64,000 nucleotides of DNA, taken from positions 496,001 to 560,000 of the forward strand of contig NZ_VSDO01000003.1 in NCBI RefSeq assembly GCF_008084145.1, in the 5' to 3' direction. Under the pieces are notes generated by a model that was not told where the DNA came from, did no database searches, and saw only the letters and a program-made list of their open reading frames with translations. Both the position numbers and the translations under genes were made by a program. Every line of letters begins with the position of its first letter. Within the stretch, counting starts at the first letter, position 1. Shown in pieces: positions 10,740 to 20,042 of the stretch. Source of the stretch: Paenibacillus faecis. GTDB taxonomy: Bacteria; Bacillota; Bacilli; Paenibacillales; Paenibacillaceae.

Positions 10740-10931
10740 TCGTCATCGTCCCTTTCCGAATACCCGGAGGCAAGTACAGCACGAACGACTTGAAAGGGGG
10801 GATGCCATACAAGGAACGGTCTAGCTGCTGCAAAGACGCAAGGAGAGGGACTAGTCACCAAGTCACCGGAGGCCCGCTGCAGGCAGGCTTCACCTAAACA
10901 ACAACCAGACAAGAATCGGAGGAGAATTTTC

Positions 10932-11792
10932 ATGTTGAAAAATTGGAAAAAAGTATTGATCGCCGGCGTAATGACGCTTTCCCTGGTAGGCACCGGCTAT
11001 GTCGGCCATGACCTGATCGCCGCACAACACGTATCGGCCGCATCCGCTGCGTCCAATGCGCCCGGGCAAGAAAAGAAAGCCGCTGCGTCCCAATTGGATG
11101 CCATCATCGAGAGAGGCTATATCCGTGTGGGTATGACCGGGGATTACAAGCCCTTTACATATTTGAACCCAAAAACGAATGAATTTGAAGGTTATGACGT
11201 AGACGCCGCCAAAGAACTGGCTAAAGATCTGGGCGTAGAAGTTCGTTTCGTTAAAACGACCTGGTCCGACATGATGAAAGACCTGCAGGCCGACAAATTT
11301 GATATCGCCGTAGGCGGCGTAACCCGCAACACAGCGAGACAAAAAACCGCGTATGTTTCCCAAGGTTATGTGACTTTCGGTAAAGCGCCTCTGATCCGCG
11401 CCGAAGATAAAGACAAGTACAAAACGCTGGAAGACATCAACAAACCATCGGTCCGCATCGGCGTGAATCCGGGCGGAACCAACGAAGTATTCGTACGTCA
11501 ACATCTGACAAAAGCGAACGTAACCGTAGTTGAGAACAACCTGGACATCCCGCACCTGGTAGCCGACGGCACTTATGACGTAATGATTACCGATACGGTT
11601 GAAGCGATGACTTACGCCAAAGCGGATTCCAGATTGTATGCCGCATTGACGGACAAGCCGTTCACCAAGAGCGAAAAAGGCTTCATGATTCCGCGCGGTG
11701 ACTTCGTATATGCCAGCTACTTGGAAATGTGGATGGATGAAATGAAGCTGCAAGGCAAATTCGACGCCCTCTTCAAAAAGTGGATGGAGTAA
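10932..11792 (+). CDS. Secreted cyclohexadienyl dehydratase-like / amino-acid binding protein
   Basis: The 286-residue protein has a signal peptide ending near HVSAAS and a type-II periplasmic-binding fold. Its motifs follow cyclohexadienyl/arogenate dehydratase (PheC) more than ordinary amino-acid binding proteins: RVGMTGDYKPFTY, GYDVDAAKELA, FDIAVGGVTRNTARQ, RIGVNPGGTNEVFVRQHL, DVMITDTVEA and GFMIPRGD. Some PheC enzymes make phenylpyruvate outside the membrane; others in the fold only bind ligand. No permease or ATPase gene is adjacent, which favours an enzyme or a chemoreceptor partner. The 190-bp gap before it could be a leader, but no known riboswitch was recognised. Confidence 0.75.
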   Translation: MLKNWKKVLIAGVMTLSLVGTGYVGHDLIAAQHVSAASAASNAPGQEKKAAASQLDAIIERGYIRVGMTGDYKPFTYLNPKTNEFEGYDVDAAKELAKDLGVEVRFVKTTWSDMMKDLQADKFDIAVGGVTRNTARQKTAYVSQGYVTFGKAPLIRAEDKDKYKTLEDINKPSVRIGVNPGGTNEVFVRQHLTKANVTVVENNLDIPHLVADGTYDVMITDTVEAMTYAKADSRLYAALTDKPFTKSEKGFMIPRGDFVYASYLEMWMDEMKLQGKFDALFKKWME

Positions 11793-11809
11793 CGGATATT
11801 TAAAAAAAG

Positions 11810-11850
11810 AAGCCTCCCTTTGATGAGCTCAATCAAAGGGGAGGCTTTTT
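11810..11850 (+). terminator. Strong rho-independent terminator
   Basis: AAGCCTCCCTTTGAT pairs with ATCAAAGGGGAGGCTT around a 6-bp loop, followed by TTTTT; it lies 18 bp after the binding-protein stop. A/T runs on both sides would let it also act on the other strand. Confidence 0.85.
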
Positions 11851-12148
11851 CATTTTAAGTTGCTTTACCAGTTGCTCTTTGATTTCTGTCGGCAACTCAA
11901 GCCAAGGCAAATCCGATATGGTCGTTTTTAACAAACTATATAGTTTGAACTATTGATTTGCATACCAGGTGCCCCGTCAGATCAGATAACCTTGACTAAC
12001 AAGAATTCCTGCATATTTGCATCTTTTGGAGTGGAAGCACACCAGGCACCTTGATCGCAGTGGGCATAATACGGATTCGGATGTCTCATGGGGGTATGGG
12101 CAGCGGTGGAGAGCATTCTTTTCACATTCTTCACCGGCAGCTCATTGA
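11851..12148. other. Intergenic region with possible gene fragment and one lone family A unit
   Basis: On the minus strand, about 11,823-11,938 translates to an open tail (LYSLLKTTISDLPWLELPTE and onward) ending in a stop, which could be the remnant of a lost gene; no family is recognised. A single family A unit (TGCATATTTGCA, centre about 12015.5) lies alone. Nothing else is supported here. Confidence 0.3.
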
Positions 12149-12338
12149 ATTAAAAGGAATTCCTCCCGTTAATTTGGTGCATATGCTCCTGGAGAGGCGA
12201 ATTAGCTGGAGAACCTCCCGCTAATTCGCCCGAAATTTTGTATATTGGCAATAAGGCCGCGAAATAGATGGAGTTCTTCCAGCTAAATCCGATAGAATCG
12301 CCAAGATCGGTACATTAACGGGAAATTTTCCCGTTAAT
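12149..12338. repeat. Four-unit palindrome array, family B
   Basis: Four imperfect palindromes of the type ATTAACGGGA...TCCCGTTAAT have centres near 12161, 12213, 12275 and 12326 (spacings 52, 62 and 51). Units 1 and 4 keep the TTAA...GTTAA arms; units 2 and 3 are drifted (AGCTGGA...CCCGCT). The same spacing recurs in the array at 20043-20232. Confidence 0.85.
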
Positions 12339-12498
12339 GATGTAAACTCCGATATATCTACAATTGTGGATGTCGGTGACGTATCTCCGAAACCATTTCA
12401 CATCCTTCCCCAACACCAATTCTATAGTTCACCCTATATAGCGATAACGTATCTTTATGTTCCCGGAAAATTGTGCTAAACTTATAATCAAAGAGTTA

Positions 12499-12512
12499 GT
12501 TATCTGTATAAC
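12499..12512. promoter_or_regulatory. Palindromic operator upstream of the TetR gene
   Basis: GTTATCTGTATAAC is a 5-4-5 palindrome lying between a -10 (TATAAT at 12483-12488) and the Shine-Dalgarno of the TetR-family gene. That is the expected place for an autoregulatory operator. Confidence 0.45.
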
Positions 12513-12536
12513 TTAAAAAAAGGAGGCATTCGAACC

Positions 12537-13148
12537 TTGGCCAGACCCAATATGGTCACAAAACAGGACCTTATTCTTTCCGCCGAACGGGTCATTCAGG
12601 AAAAAGGGCTGGATAAACTCACTTTCAAAGCGGTCGCCGAAGGGGCTCATGTCACTCAAGGGACGGTGTATTATCACTTTAAAACGAAAGAACAGCTGCT
12701 GTTCGAAGTCGTTCAATCCCTTTGCGACCGCTCTTGGGAGAACACCAAGCAGCTGCAGTTAAAGCAGGAGCACCCCAAAGAATCGGTGGACCGGCTTTTG
12801 GAGGAGGCGCTTCAACGCTGCACGCCCGATTCCATGTACCACACTTTATTCTACTCTCTTGTTGTCCATAGCCTGCAAAACCCGCCGATGCGGGAGCGCT
12901 TGGGTGAACTTCTTCAAGCCGAGAACGCCCATGTCGCCGCATTGCTGGAGCTGCTTCTGCCGGCATCCGGCCTCCCGGGCAAATCCCTGGAGTACAGGGC
13001 GGTCATGATCAATGCGCTGATCGACGGTTTGGCGCTCCAAGCCTTGGTCGATCCGCAGTTTCCGGCTCGGGAGGTATATGGCGAGCTGTCTCAAGTTCTC
13101 CTCGCCATATTCCCCGAAGCTTCCGATAAAAACAAAACGAACGAGTAG
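12537..13148 (+). CDS. TetR/AcrR family transcriptional regulator
   Basis: The 203-residue protein starts at TTG 12537, ten bases after AAAGGAGG. The N-terminal helix-turn-helix is typical of TetR proteins (DLILSAERVIQEKGLDKLTFKAVAEGAHVTQGTVYYHF, of which TQGTVYYHFKTKEQLL is the recognition end). The C-terminal ligand/dimer domain is not assignable to a subfamily. A small membrane protein of the DUF5367 type follows 12 bp later and is probably the regulated partner. Confidence 0.9.
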   Translation: MARPNMVTKQDLILSAERVIQEKGLDKLTFKAVAEGAHVTQGTVYYHFKTKEQLLFEVVQSLCDRSWENTKQLQLKQEHPKESVDRLLEEALQRCTPDSMYHTLFYSLVVHSLQNPPMRERLGELLQAENAHVAALLELLLPASGLPGKSLEYRAVMINALIDGLALQALVDPQFPAREVYGELSQVLLAIFPEASDKNKTNE

Positions 13149-13160
13149 GAGGTAGGCTTA

Positions 13161-13541
13161 ATGCGCTTCTATCCTTTTTGCGGGTTTCTGCTGTGGCTGG
13201 CCGCCACGCTCCTGTTCCGGTACTGGGGAGGCGAACTCATTCAGCCCGGTACGATCCTGATTTGGTTGTCTTTTGGCCTCATTGTACCCGGCATTCCTTG
13301 GCTTATGCTGGCTCTTTTCCGGTTCCGGGGCACGGCTCCCCAGGACCGGCCCAAGGCCGCCCTGCTGGTCGCCGTACCGGGAATGCTGCTCGATTTGCTG
13401 ACGCTCTCGTTCCACCGTTTCGTGTTTCCCGGCATCTCCGACGCGAATTTCCATCTCTTTTTTGTCTGGCTGATGTGGGCCTACGCCCTGATCCTGCTAG
13501 CCGGATTGTATTACTCCCGGCGGACGGCCAAACCGGTTTAG
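13161..13541 (+). CDS. DUF5367-type small membrane protein
   Basis: The 126-residue protein has four hydrophobic segments: [51 protein letters not shown] and [17 protein letters not shown]. This agrees with DUF5367-family proteins found next to TetR regulators. The SD AGGAGGTAGG precedes the ATG. Its end overlaps the convergent EVE gene by 4 bp. Function unknown; a role in envelope stress or efflux is only suggested by the regulator. Confidence 0.7.
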   Translation: MRFYPFCGFLLWLAATLLFRYWGGELIQPGTILIWLSFGLIVPGIPWLMLALFRFRGTAPQDRPKAALLVAVPGMLLDLLTLSFHRFVFPGISDANFHLFFVWLMWAYALILLAGLYYSRRTAKPV

Positions 13542-14050
13542 GTTAGCTGCCCCCAGTCAGAACGATATCTTTCCTCCGCCGCGGCATATCCCGGTTCGGC
13601 GATGACTTCATCCTCCAGCATCAAGCTTGCAATCGCCCGAAAGTCCGCGGCTTCAATTTCGAGATGACCGAAACGGAGCGCATACCCCCAACGCGGGTTT
13701 CCGGCCGTAAAACTTAACCGGTGCAGCAGCCCCGAAATCGGCACCTCCCGGCAAGGATAATAATGAATATCACGCCGGAAGGGAACGAACGAATCCGACA
13801 TCGGATATTCGTATACCCGGTCGCCAACCACTCGCCCTATGGCGGTGAACGCCTGCAGCTTCTCCCCCTTCCCCAACTCCGTCCGCGGCGAGTAATAAAT
13901 CAGCCAGTCGCCGGGACGCATGCGGCGCAGCGGGGCGGCCTTGCCGTGACAGAGCTGGGCGAAGCCGCCTTCAACGCCTATTTTGACGTGAGCGGCGGAA
14001 ACCACTCCGATCCAGTAGCGGCAGTTCTCTTCCGGCTCGATCCTAAGCAT
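13538..14050 (-). CDS. EVE domain-containing protein (UPF0310)
   Basis: The 170-residue protein matches the EVE domain, a PUA-like fold that binds modified bases: [22 protein letters not shown] at the N-terminus, [10 protein letters not shown] in the middle, [15 protein letters not shown] and FVPFRRDI following. It overlaps the end of the DinB gene on the same strand by 8 bp. EVE proteins of this stand-alone type have no proven substrate; no restriction genes are adjacent. Confidence 0.85.
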   Translation of the reverse strand: MLRIEPEENCRYWIGVVSAAHVKIGVEGGFAQLCHGKAAPLRRMRPGDWLIYYSPRTELGKGEKLQAFTAIGRVVGDRVYEYPMSDSFVPFRRDIHYYPCREVPISGLLHRLSFTAGNPRWGYALRFGHLEIEAADFRAIASLMLEDEVIAEPGYAAAEERYRSDWGQLT

Positions 14051-14597
14051 GGAAGGCCATCTCCTGCTTTAAGCGGTCCAACTGCCGTAGATGGTGCCGG
14101 TAATGCATAGGGACAAGGAGAAACCACTCCTCGGCGTTCAAGACGCCAAACCGGGGATGCGCGATTCCCAGCCGCAAGGATGCGTTCGCGAGCGTCGGCT
14201 CCAATTCCTCCATGCGGGCGACCACCCGCTTCAGGCCCTGAATCAAAGCCTCCTTGCTCTCCGGCTCCGCCGGGGTATACTGCGGGGACGGCGGCACTTG
14301 GATGCGGATCGGCGGGAACTCGCCTTGTGCGTACACCGCGTTTCCCGCTTCCGTTTTGCCGGCGGGTGCCAGGGCGGGGTCCGAAGAATCCTGCAGACAT
14401 TTTGCGGCATTGGCCAATTGCATATAGAGCGCCGATTGAATCAAATGCTGATACATCTGCCCGATTGACCACCCGCCATCCCCCGGCTTTTGATGCAATT
14501 GCTCCATCGTCAAACCGTCCAGTTCACGAATATAATCGTCGACCAAGGCTTCAAAACGCGGCAGGATTTCTTTTGTGGGTTTTCTATTCAAGTTCAT
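14043..14597 (-). CDS. DinB family protein
   Basis: The 184-residue product starts at ATG 14597, with AAAAGGAGC ten bases upstream; the frame is open further up but lacks a Shine-Dalgarno there. It shows the DinB/YfiT-like four-helix pattern: [14 protein letters not shown] near residue 40 and [16 protein letters not shown] near the end, whose His residues fit the metal site of the family. Function in the family is varied (thiol transferase or hydrolase-like), so only the fold is assigned. It is coupled to the EVE gene. Confidence 0.85.
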   Translation of the reverse strand: MNLNRKPTKEILPRFEALVDDYIRELDGLTMEQLHQKPGDGGWSIGQMYQHLIQSALYMQLANAAKCLQDSSDPALAPAGKTEAGNAVYAQGEFPPIRIQVPPSPQYTPAEPESKEALIQGLKRVVARMEELEPTLANASLRLGIAHPRFGVLNAEEWFLLVPMHYRHHLRQLDRLKQEMAFHA

Positions 14598-14637
14598 GGG
14601 GAAAGCAGCTCCTTTTATTGAGATAGTCCCACTATAC

Positions 14638-14672
14638 AAAAACGCTACTGACAGCAGTATGTCAGTAGCGTT
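14638..14672 (-). terminator. Terminator whose stem contains the WYL gene stop codon
   Basis: AACGCTACTGAC / GTCAGTAGCGTT form a perfect 12-bp stem with an 8-base loop, followed on the minus strand by a T run. The TGA stop of the WYL regulator (14662-14664) sits inside the stem. Confidence 0.85.
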
Positions 14673-15609
14673 TAAACAGATTTTCGGCCTCCTCGCGCAT
14701 CCGCTTCCGCAGGGATTCCGGTTCCAGCACGACGATATCGGCTCCAAAGCCAAGCAGCCAATGCAGCATTTCTTCGGGTTGGCGGACCCGGAAGGTCACG
14801 TAAAGACCCTCCGGCCGTTCCTCTTCCGCTTCCCAGTAAAAATTCCGGAACTCCCTCACCCTGTCGGCCGCCTCGGGATTCACCCGGATTTCGATCCGTA
14901 AATTCCGGTCGTCGGGCGGAGCGTAGACCTGCAGATTAAAATCGGAAGGCTTCTGAAAAAAGTCCGGCAGCACGGTTAGCCCGCTCATCCGGGAAACCCG
15001 GAAATGGCGGATTTCCCGCCGCAGCTCACAGTAAGCGACCAACGTCCAGGCCCCTTGGACAAAAACAAGACCATACGGCAAGACCGTCCGCACACTTTGC
15101 CGTTCTCCGTCGGGGCCCGGGATTTTTTTCGAGTAGCCGAATCGAACCTTTCGTTCCTCCAAAACGGCCCCGCGCAGCACCTCCACATAGGCCTTTTCGG
15201 GATGAATCCCCGCATGCGCCCTGAGCTGCAGCAGCTTGATCGTATTGCCGACCCGGGCCGCTTCGTTTCGCACCCGTTCCGGCAAAATCGCCTCGATCTT
15301 CCGGCGCGACATCTCCGCCTTCGTCCCGTATTCGGCGTCAAAGATCCGCTGGACCAAATCCGTTCCGAGCAGCAGCGTCACAGCTTCTTCCGCCGTAAAA
15401 CTGACCGGAGGGAGAAAATAGCCCTCCATCAAGGAATATCCCCGACCCGGAGCCCCGACCAGCGGCACCCCCGCTTCGCTCAGGGCCTGAATGTCCCGGT
15501 AGATCGTCCGCACGCTGGTCTCGAAAATAGCCGCCAGGTCCTCGGCGCGCGTAACCTCTCTTCTCTGCAGCTCCATCAGAATCGCGAGCATCCGGTCCGT
15601 TTTATTCAT
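14662..15609 (-). CDS. YafY/WYL-domain transcriptional regulator
   Basis: The 315-residue protein has an N-terminal HTH_11 winged helix (RMLAILMELQRREVTRAEDL; TSVRTIYRDIQALSEAGVPL) and a WYL domain (VRFGYSKKIPG; VLPYGLVFVQGAWTLVAYC; HFRVSRMSGL) with the C-terminal WCX extension. WYL regulators sense small ligands or single-stranded nucleic acid. It is read toward the DinB/EVE pair but a strong terminator separates them. Confidence 0.9.
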   Translation of the reverse strand: MNKTDRMLAILMELQRREVTRAEDLAAIFETSVRTIYRDIQALSEAGVPLVGAPGRGYSLMEGYFLPPVSFTAEEAVTLLLGTDLVQRIFDAEYGTKAEMSRRKIEAILPERVRNEAARVGNTIKLLQLRAHAGIHPEKAYVEVLRGAVLEERKVRFGYSKKIPGPDGERQSVRTVLPYGLVFVQGAWTLVAYCELRREIRHFRVSRMSGLTVLPDFFQKPSDFNLQVYAPPDDRNLRIEIRVNPEAADRVREFRNFYWEAEEERPEGLYVTFRVRQPEEMLHWLLGFGADIVVLEPESLRKRMREEAENLFKRY

Positions 15610-15678
15610 GGCCGCGCCCCCCTATCATCTATAAACTAGTAAGTTCATTATAGCGGAAGCCGGGAAACCGGGCCGTCC

Positions 15679-17193
15679 CTATTTTTTGAAATCGACCACC
15701 TCAAGCGAGTACATCTCGGTATTTGTCTTCTGGAGAAGCGCGCTCTCGCGCCCATTCAAATGCTGCTCAAAGAAAGCGAGCGCCAGCTCATTCACCGTGT
15801 CATGCAGCTCCCGGGTATTCCCGCTGCCCAGGAGTGGAGAATAGAGGGCCGTATCGGAAAAATCAAAATGTTCGGCTTTGGGGAAAAGCACGTTATAACC
15901 GCCGTTTTGCAGCAGCAAACGATGTCGGTCCGCCTGCTCGCGGGCCATGGCGGCGTACTCCTCCGCAGAGGGAATCGCAAAGGTCTGTTTGCCGCCCCAT
16001 TCGGCTTCCGTCAGGCCCATGTTCTCAAACCGGTCCGTCAGCCCGGTAAACATATACATAAAGGGCCGGTCCAGGCCGTCGTGCAGTTTTTTTCCGTAAA
16101 GAAAACCGTCCATGTTGATCCCCGCCCGGATTCTCGGGTCTGCATCCATCGTCTGGGCCGCCACGGTGCCGCCAAAGGAATGCCCCATCATGCCGAGCCG
16201 GGAAAAATCCATCCGGTTGGCAAAGGAGGGGGCCCCGTCCGGCCCGCCGACTTCATCGGCACCCTGATTCAGCCGTTCCAACCGGTCTATGGCGAACCGC
16301 ACATCCTTTACCAATATGCCTTGGATCAGCTTTTCGGATTGAGTCCAATCCGCCGCGGCCCCGGCATCGAACATTCCTCCGGCAACCCGGCCGTCCGAAA
16401 GACGCGTCGGAAACAGCGTAAAATAAGGATGTTGAACGCCGGCTACGATATACCCCCGGCTGGCCAACTCCTCCGCAAAGGCGGCGTACATAAAATTCGA
16501 TCCCCCGTACCCCGGCGCAAACACCACGACCGGGTAGACCTCTTCCCTCGGAGAGAGGGGCGCGTCCGGGAAGGCTTGGGCCTTCGCGTTCCGGTTGGAT
16601 TGGGCGATAATGTTCAACAGAAAAGGCGCCTCCTTCGGCTGGCCCCCGGGAACGGATAAGAAACCATAGTCGGCTTTGGCCGCGCCCTGCGAAACTTGAG
16701 CCGGATACCAAAGCCGGACCTGGATCTCCCGATGATCGTCCCTTTCCGCGGTATACGTCTCCTCCCGGGAAGCATCTATCCATTGGAACGAGGTAGTACC
16801 GACCGCGTAAAGTCCTCCTAGGGGATCCAATGAAATGGCGGGCAGCAAGGAAGCGCCGACGTAAATGCTTAACCCGGCATACCCCAGGCCCGCGATCCCC
16901 AGCACCGTCCGCAGCCCGGCGCGTTCCCGCTTTTTTTGCGGCTCGGGCTCCCCGCTGCGGTAAACTCCAAAACTTAGGCCGCAAACGAGGACCAGCAGCA
17001 AAACATAAAGCGGCGCCCATTTCCATTTCAGACCGTCCACTCCCCCATGGACGATGAGAAGCCCCAGCATAACCGATACGCCGATGATCCCGGCCGACAC
17101 CCGCTTTCCCTTCCCCCGCATTCGCGCGAATCTCCAAAGAACCCCAATTCCTCCGACACTCGCCGCAAATAATCCCCACTCCGCCCAAGTCAT
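15679..17193 (-). CDS. Membrane-anchored alpha/beta hydrolase, PAF-acetylhydrolase-like
   Basis: The 504-residue protein has about four hydrophobic segments in the first 140 residues, then a hydrolase domain. The oxyanion region (FAPGYGGSNFMYAAFAEEL), the nucleophile elbow GHSFGG and a late His (PKAEHFDFSD) fit the platelet-activating-factor acetylhydrolase/dienelactone hydrolase type. The GGTTSFQWIDASREETYT-like stretch before RLWYPA is also usual there. Predicted to hydrolyse an ester at the outer face of the membrane; the true substrate is unknown. Confidence 0.85.
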   Translation of the reverse strand: MTWAEWGLFAASVGGIGVLWRFARMRGKGKRVSAGIIGVSVMLGLLIVHGGVDGLKWKWAPLYVLLLVLVCGLSFGVYRSGEPEPQKKRERAGLRTVLGIAGLGYAGLSIYVGASLLPAISLDPLGGLYAVGTTSFQWIDASREETYTAERDDHREIQVRLWYPAQVSQGAAKADYGFLSVPGGQPKEAPFLLNIIAQSNRNAKAQAFPDAPLSPREEVYPVVVFAPGYGGSNFMYAAFAEELASRGYIVAGVQHPYFTLFPTRLSDGRVAGGMFDAGAAADWTQSEKLIQGILVKDVRFAIDRLERLNQGADEVGGPDGAPSFANRMDFSRLGMMGHSFGGTVAAQTMDADPRIRAGINMDGFLYGKKLHDGLDRPFMYMFTGLTDRFENMGLTEAEWGGKQTFAIPSAEEYAAMAREQADRHRLLLQNGGYNVLFPKAEHFDFSDTALYSPLLGSGNTRELHDTVNELALAFFEQHLNGRESALLQKTNTEMYSLEVVDFKK

Positions 17194-17279
17194 GAACCGC
17201 TTCCTCCTCCATATTCCTCGAATACAAGAAGCTTAGCAGTCAAACTTGAACAAATCATGAACAATCCCCCGTTCCAATA

Positions 17280-18221
17280 CTACCGGGAGATGGACAGCAA
17301 CTGTTCTACCGCCTCCATCACAGCGCCCGGATGGTGATGGGGAATCATATGCGCCGCTTCCGAGAGCTCGACCAATCGGGCATGGGGCAAATCCCGATAT
17401 AGTCTGTAGCTGTGATCCCGGGTCGAAAACGGATCTCTTCCGCCCACGACAAGCACGGCCGGAGTTGAGATCCGGGCGTAGTTCCCGCTCATTTGTTCCG
17501 CTGCGGGGGCAAACGCCAATACGTCCTCCCGATTGGCCAAAAACTGCGAAGGCCGCAGCCAGAGAGCGAGCGTTTCCTCGCGGTACCCCGCGGGAACCGG
17601 TTCGGGAGCAAATGTGGACGCGATCACCCGGTTGGCCAGCACCCGGCCTACGGTGGCCAGCAGCAGGTACATCACCAGCTTGCCCGCCACCGGCAAAGTA
17701 ACCGCGGCGGAAATCGGGTCGCCCTTTTCGGCCGGATAGCCTTCCTTATACATGCCTCCGCCCAGAATTACCAGCCCTCCGGTATCCTCAGGATACATAT
17801 AGGCATAAGTAAGCACCAGCAGACCGCTCCAAGAATGGCCGACCAATACGGGCTTTCCGATTCCGAGGGCTTTCAACGCCTGATGGATCAGGACCGCTTG
17901 ATCGGCAGGGGTTATCCGTTTTTTCTTGCCCCTCTCGCTGTAGCCGTACCCCGGGCGGTCGAAGGCCAATGCCCGGTACCCTTTGGCCGCCGCCCGCGTC
18001 AGGACCCGGTCGAAATCGTTAGCCCGGAGCACGCCGCCGTGCAGAAAAACGACCGGTTGGCCTCCCTTTTCCCCACGCTCCAAGTAGTGAAGCCTCACAC
18101 CGTTCACACTGACAAACTTCCCCTCGGGAGGAAAAAGGCGCTCCGCCCGATGGACCCGAAGCCAGGTGAACACCGAGATTGCAAGCAGAAACGCGGGAAC
18201 CAACCAAAGCAGCTCATACAT
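17280..18221 (-). CDS. Alpha/beta hydrolase
   Basis: The 313-residue protein has an N-terminal membrane anchor (YELLWLVPAFLLAISVFTWL) and a complete alpha/beta-hydrolase core: VFLHGGVLRANDF (oxyanion hole), ALAFDRPGYGYS, nucleophile GHSWSG, acid GGRDPF and His in EAAHMIPHHHPG. Substrate unknown. It is separated by about 85 bp from the other hydrolase on the same strand, so the two may be cotranscribed, but they are not close paralogs by eye. Confidence 0.85.
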   Translation of the reverse strand: MYELLWLVPAFLLAISVFTWLRVHRAERLFPPEGKFVSVNGVRLHYLERGEKGGQPVVFLHGGVLRANDFDRVLTRAAAKGYRALAFDRPGYGYSERGKKKRITPADQAVLIHQALKALGIGKPVLVGHSWSGLLVLTYAYMYPEDTGGLVILGGGMYKEGYPAEKGDPISAAVTLPVAGKLVMYLLLATVGRVLANRVIASTFAPEPVPAGYREETLALWLRPSQFLANREDVLAFAPAAEQMSGNYARISTPAVLVVGGRDPFSTRDHSYRLYRDLPHARLVELSEAAHMIPHHHPGAVMEAVEQLLSISR

Positions 18222-18403
18222 CGAAATCCCTCCTATACAAATGCCAATTAGTGTACTTATAAAATACTATAAAGTATGTGTATGTAACAATAGTTTTCGC
18301 CTCATTTCCCGATCGTCTGTGGGGATGCCGTTCCTCTCGCATGTCCCTCACATATGGTAACAAGACAAGAGATTCGACGATCATAGAGAAAGGGTGCGAT
18401 GCT

Positions 18404-19153
18404 ATGGGAACCGGTAAAACCAGCACCACGAAATCCGCGAAAACCCAAGGGGTTTCTGTAATTACCTGCACCAACCGGCGGAGCTACATGAATAACCTGA
18501 TCAAAAACTATCTGCGGCAGTCCTATCCTTCCAAAGAGCTGATCATCATCATCAATAAAAATAACATCCCGCTTGCGCCCTATGAGAAATTGGCCCGCAA
18601 GCACCGGAATATATCCGTGTTCCGCTTGCCGGAGCACTCTACGCTCGGCGCCTGTCTGAACTTTGCCGTCCAAAAGGCCAAATTCCGCTATATCGCCAAG
18701 TTCGACGATGACGATTACTACGCCCCCTTTTATCTGACGGAAAGCCTGCAGGCTTTGCACAGAACCAAGGCGGATGTCATCGGCAAGCGGGCCCACTACA
18801 TGTATTTGCGCGGTTCCCGAACGCTCCTGCTGCGCTTTCCGCAGGACGAGAACCGCCCTGTAACCCGGCTTCCCGGAGCCACGCTGCTTATCAAAAAGGA
18901 CGTTTTGAACAAGGTGCCTTTTCCCGATCGGAGTGTCGGCGAGGACGACCTTTTTTGCCTGCGCAGCAAAAAACGCGGCTTCAAAGTCTACTCGGCCGGG
19001 AGATACAATTTCGTCGCCATCCGCCGGAAGAACTCGGCCAACCATACCTGGATCATCAGCGATAAAGAACTGCTCGCCCATCATCGAAAAATTCCGCACG
19101 TCCGCGATTACAAGAAATATGTACAAAAACCGCCGAAGGGGAGACGGTCGTGA
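18404..19153 (+). CDS. GT2-type glycosyltransferase, first of a tandem pair
   Basis: Start chosen at ATG 18404 (AAAGGG nine bases upstream); the frame is open 42 codons further but without an SD. The product of about 249 residues has a GT-A fold N-terminus (VSVITCTNRRSYMNNLIKNY), the metal-binding DDDDYY motif in AKFDDDDYYAPFYL, and the acceptor-side GEDDLFCLR. No membrane segment is seen. It overlaps the next gene by four bases and is about half identical to it by eye, so the pair arose by tandem duplication. Sugar and acceptor are unknown; spore or surface glycosylation is a guess. Confidence 0.85.
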   Translation: MGTGKTSTTKSAKTQGVSVITCTNRRSYMNNLIKNYLRQSYPSKELIIIINKNNIPLAPYEKLARKHRNISVFRLPEHSTLGACLNFAVQKAKFRYIAKFDDDDYYAPFYLTESLQALHRTKADVIGKRAHYMYLRGSRTLLLRFPQDENRPVTRLPGATLLIKKDVLNKVPFPDRSVGEDDLFCLRSKKRGFKVYSAGRYNFVAIRRKNSANHTWIISDKELLAHHRKIPHVRDYKKYVQKPPKGRRS

Positions 19154-19899
19154 AGAAAGCGAAATTGCCCCTGCCCGACCGCCGGAACGCCGTATCGATC
19201 ATCACCTGCACCAAACGTCCGGAGTGCCTGAAGAACCTTTTTACCAACTATGCCCGGCAAAAGTACGCCAAAAAGGAGCTTATCGTTATCTTAAACAACG
19301 ACAAGCTCCGAATCGACAGTTATGTAGAGGCCGCGAAGGCCCACAAAAACGTCAGGGTCTACCGCAAACCGGAGCGCTCTCCGCTCGGCGCTTGCTTAAA
19401 TTATGGCGTCAGCCTTGCCAGCTATGGCCTGATCGCCAAATTTGACGACGACGATTATTACGCGCCCGAATATTTGGCGGACAGCGTCCGTACCATGATA
19501 AACACCAAGGCCGATATCGTGGGCAAAAGAGCGCATTACATGTACCTAAGCGGAAAAAGGCGGCTGCTTCTGCGTTACCCGAACAAGGCGAATCAGCAGG
19601 TTCCCCTTGTCCAGGGCGCGACCCTTCTCGTCAAGCGAAGCGTGTTCGGCCGGGTGGCCTTTCCCCGCTTAAACCGGGGAGAATGCGTCCAATTTTGCGC
19701 GGACAGCCTTGCCAAAGGCTTTCGGATCTTCGCGGGGAGCCCCGCGTATTTTCTGGCCGTTCGCCGGGACCGCTCCAAGGGACACACCTGGAAGGTGAGC
19801 GACGAAGCGTTGATGAGCCGGAACGCCAAGGTGCTTAAAGAGAGCCGGCTTCTTCCGGACGCACTGCGCGCGGTGTCGGCACGCCCCCGGCATCCGTAA
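19150..19899 (+). CDS. GT2-type glycosyltransferase, second of a tandem pair
   Basis: The 249-residue paralog starts at GTG 19150 inside the stop of the first copy (GTGA overlap). It keeps VSIITCTKRPECLKNLF, LGACLNYGVSLASYG and FDDDDYYAPEYL, as well as KADIVGKRAHYMYLSG. In place of the GEDDLFCLR of the first copy it reads GECVQFCADS, so the acidic residues at the presumed catalytic/acceptor position are lost. It may have changed specificity or need its partner for activity. Confidence 0.83.
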   Translation: MKKAKLPLPDRRNAVSIITCTKRPECLKNLFTNYARQKYAKKELIVILNNDKLRIDSYVEAAKAHKNVRVYRKPERSPLGACLNYGVSLASYGLIAKFDDDDYYAPEYLADSVRTMINTKADIVGKRAHYMYLSGKRRLLLRYPNKANQQVPLVQGATLLVKRSVFGRVAFPRLNRGECVQFCADSLAKGFRIFAGSPAYFLAVRRDRSKGHTWKVSDEALMSRNAKVLKESRLLPDALRAVSARPRHP

Positions 19900-20042
19900 G
19901 TCCCCAATCCCGGCAAGCTACTCCAACCAACTAATCTTATCTCAGCCGAGCAAATCCCCTCTTGGAGACGAATTCGGCTACTCCGAACTTGTATTTGCGC
20001 CAAGGGAGCGGGTCAAGGCACATCGTGCGGCTGAGGCGGGAC

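Noticed and set aside
10740..10931. Riboswitch before the PheC-like gene
   Set aside because: Compared with c-di-GMP and other amino-acid-linked classes by eye; no conserved core was present.
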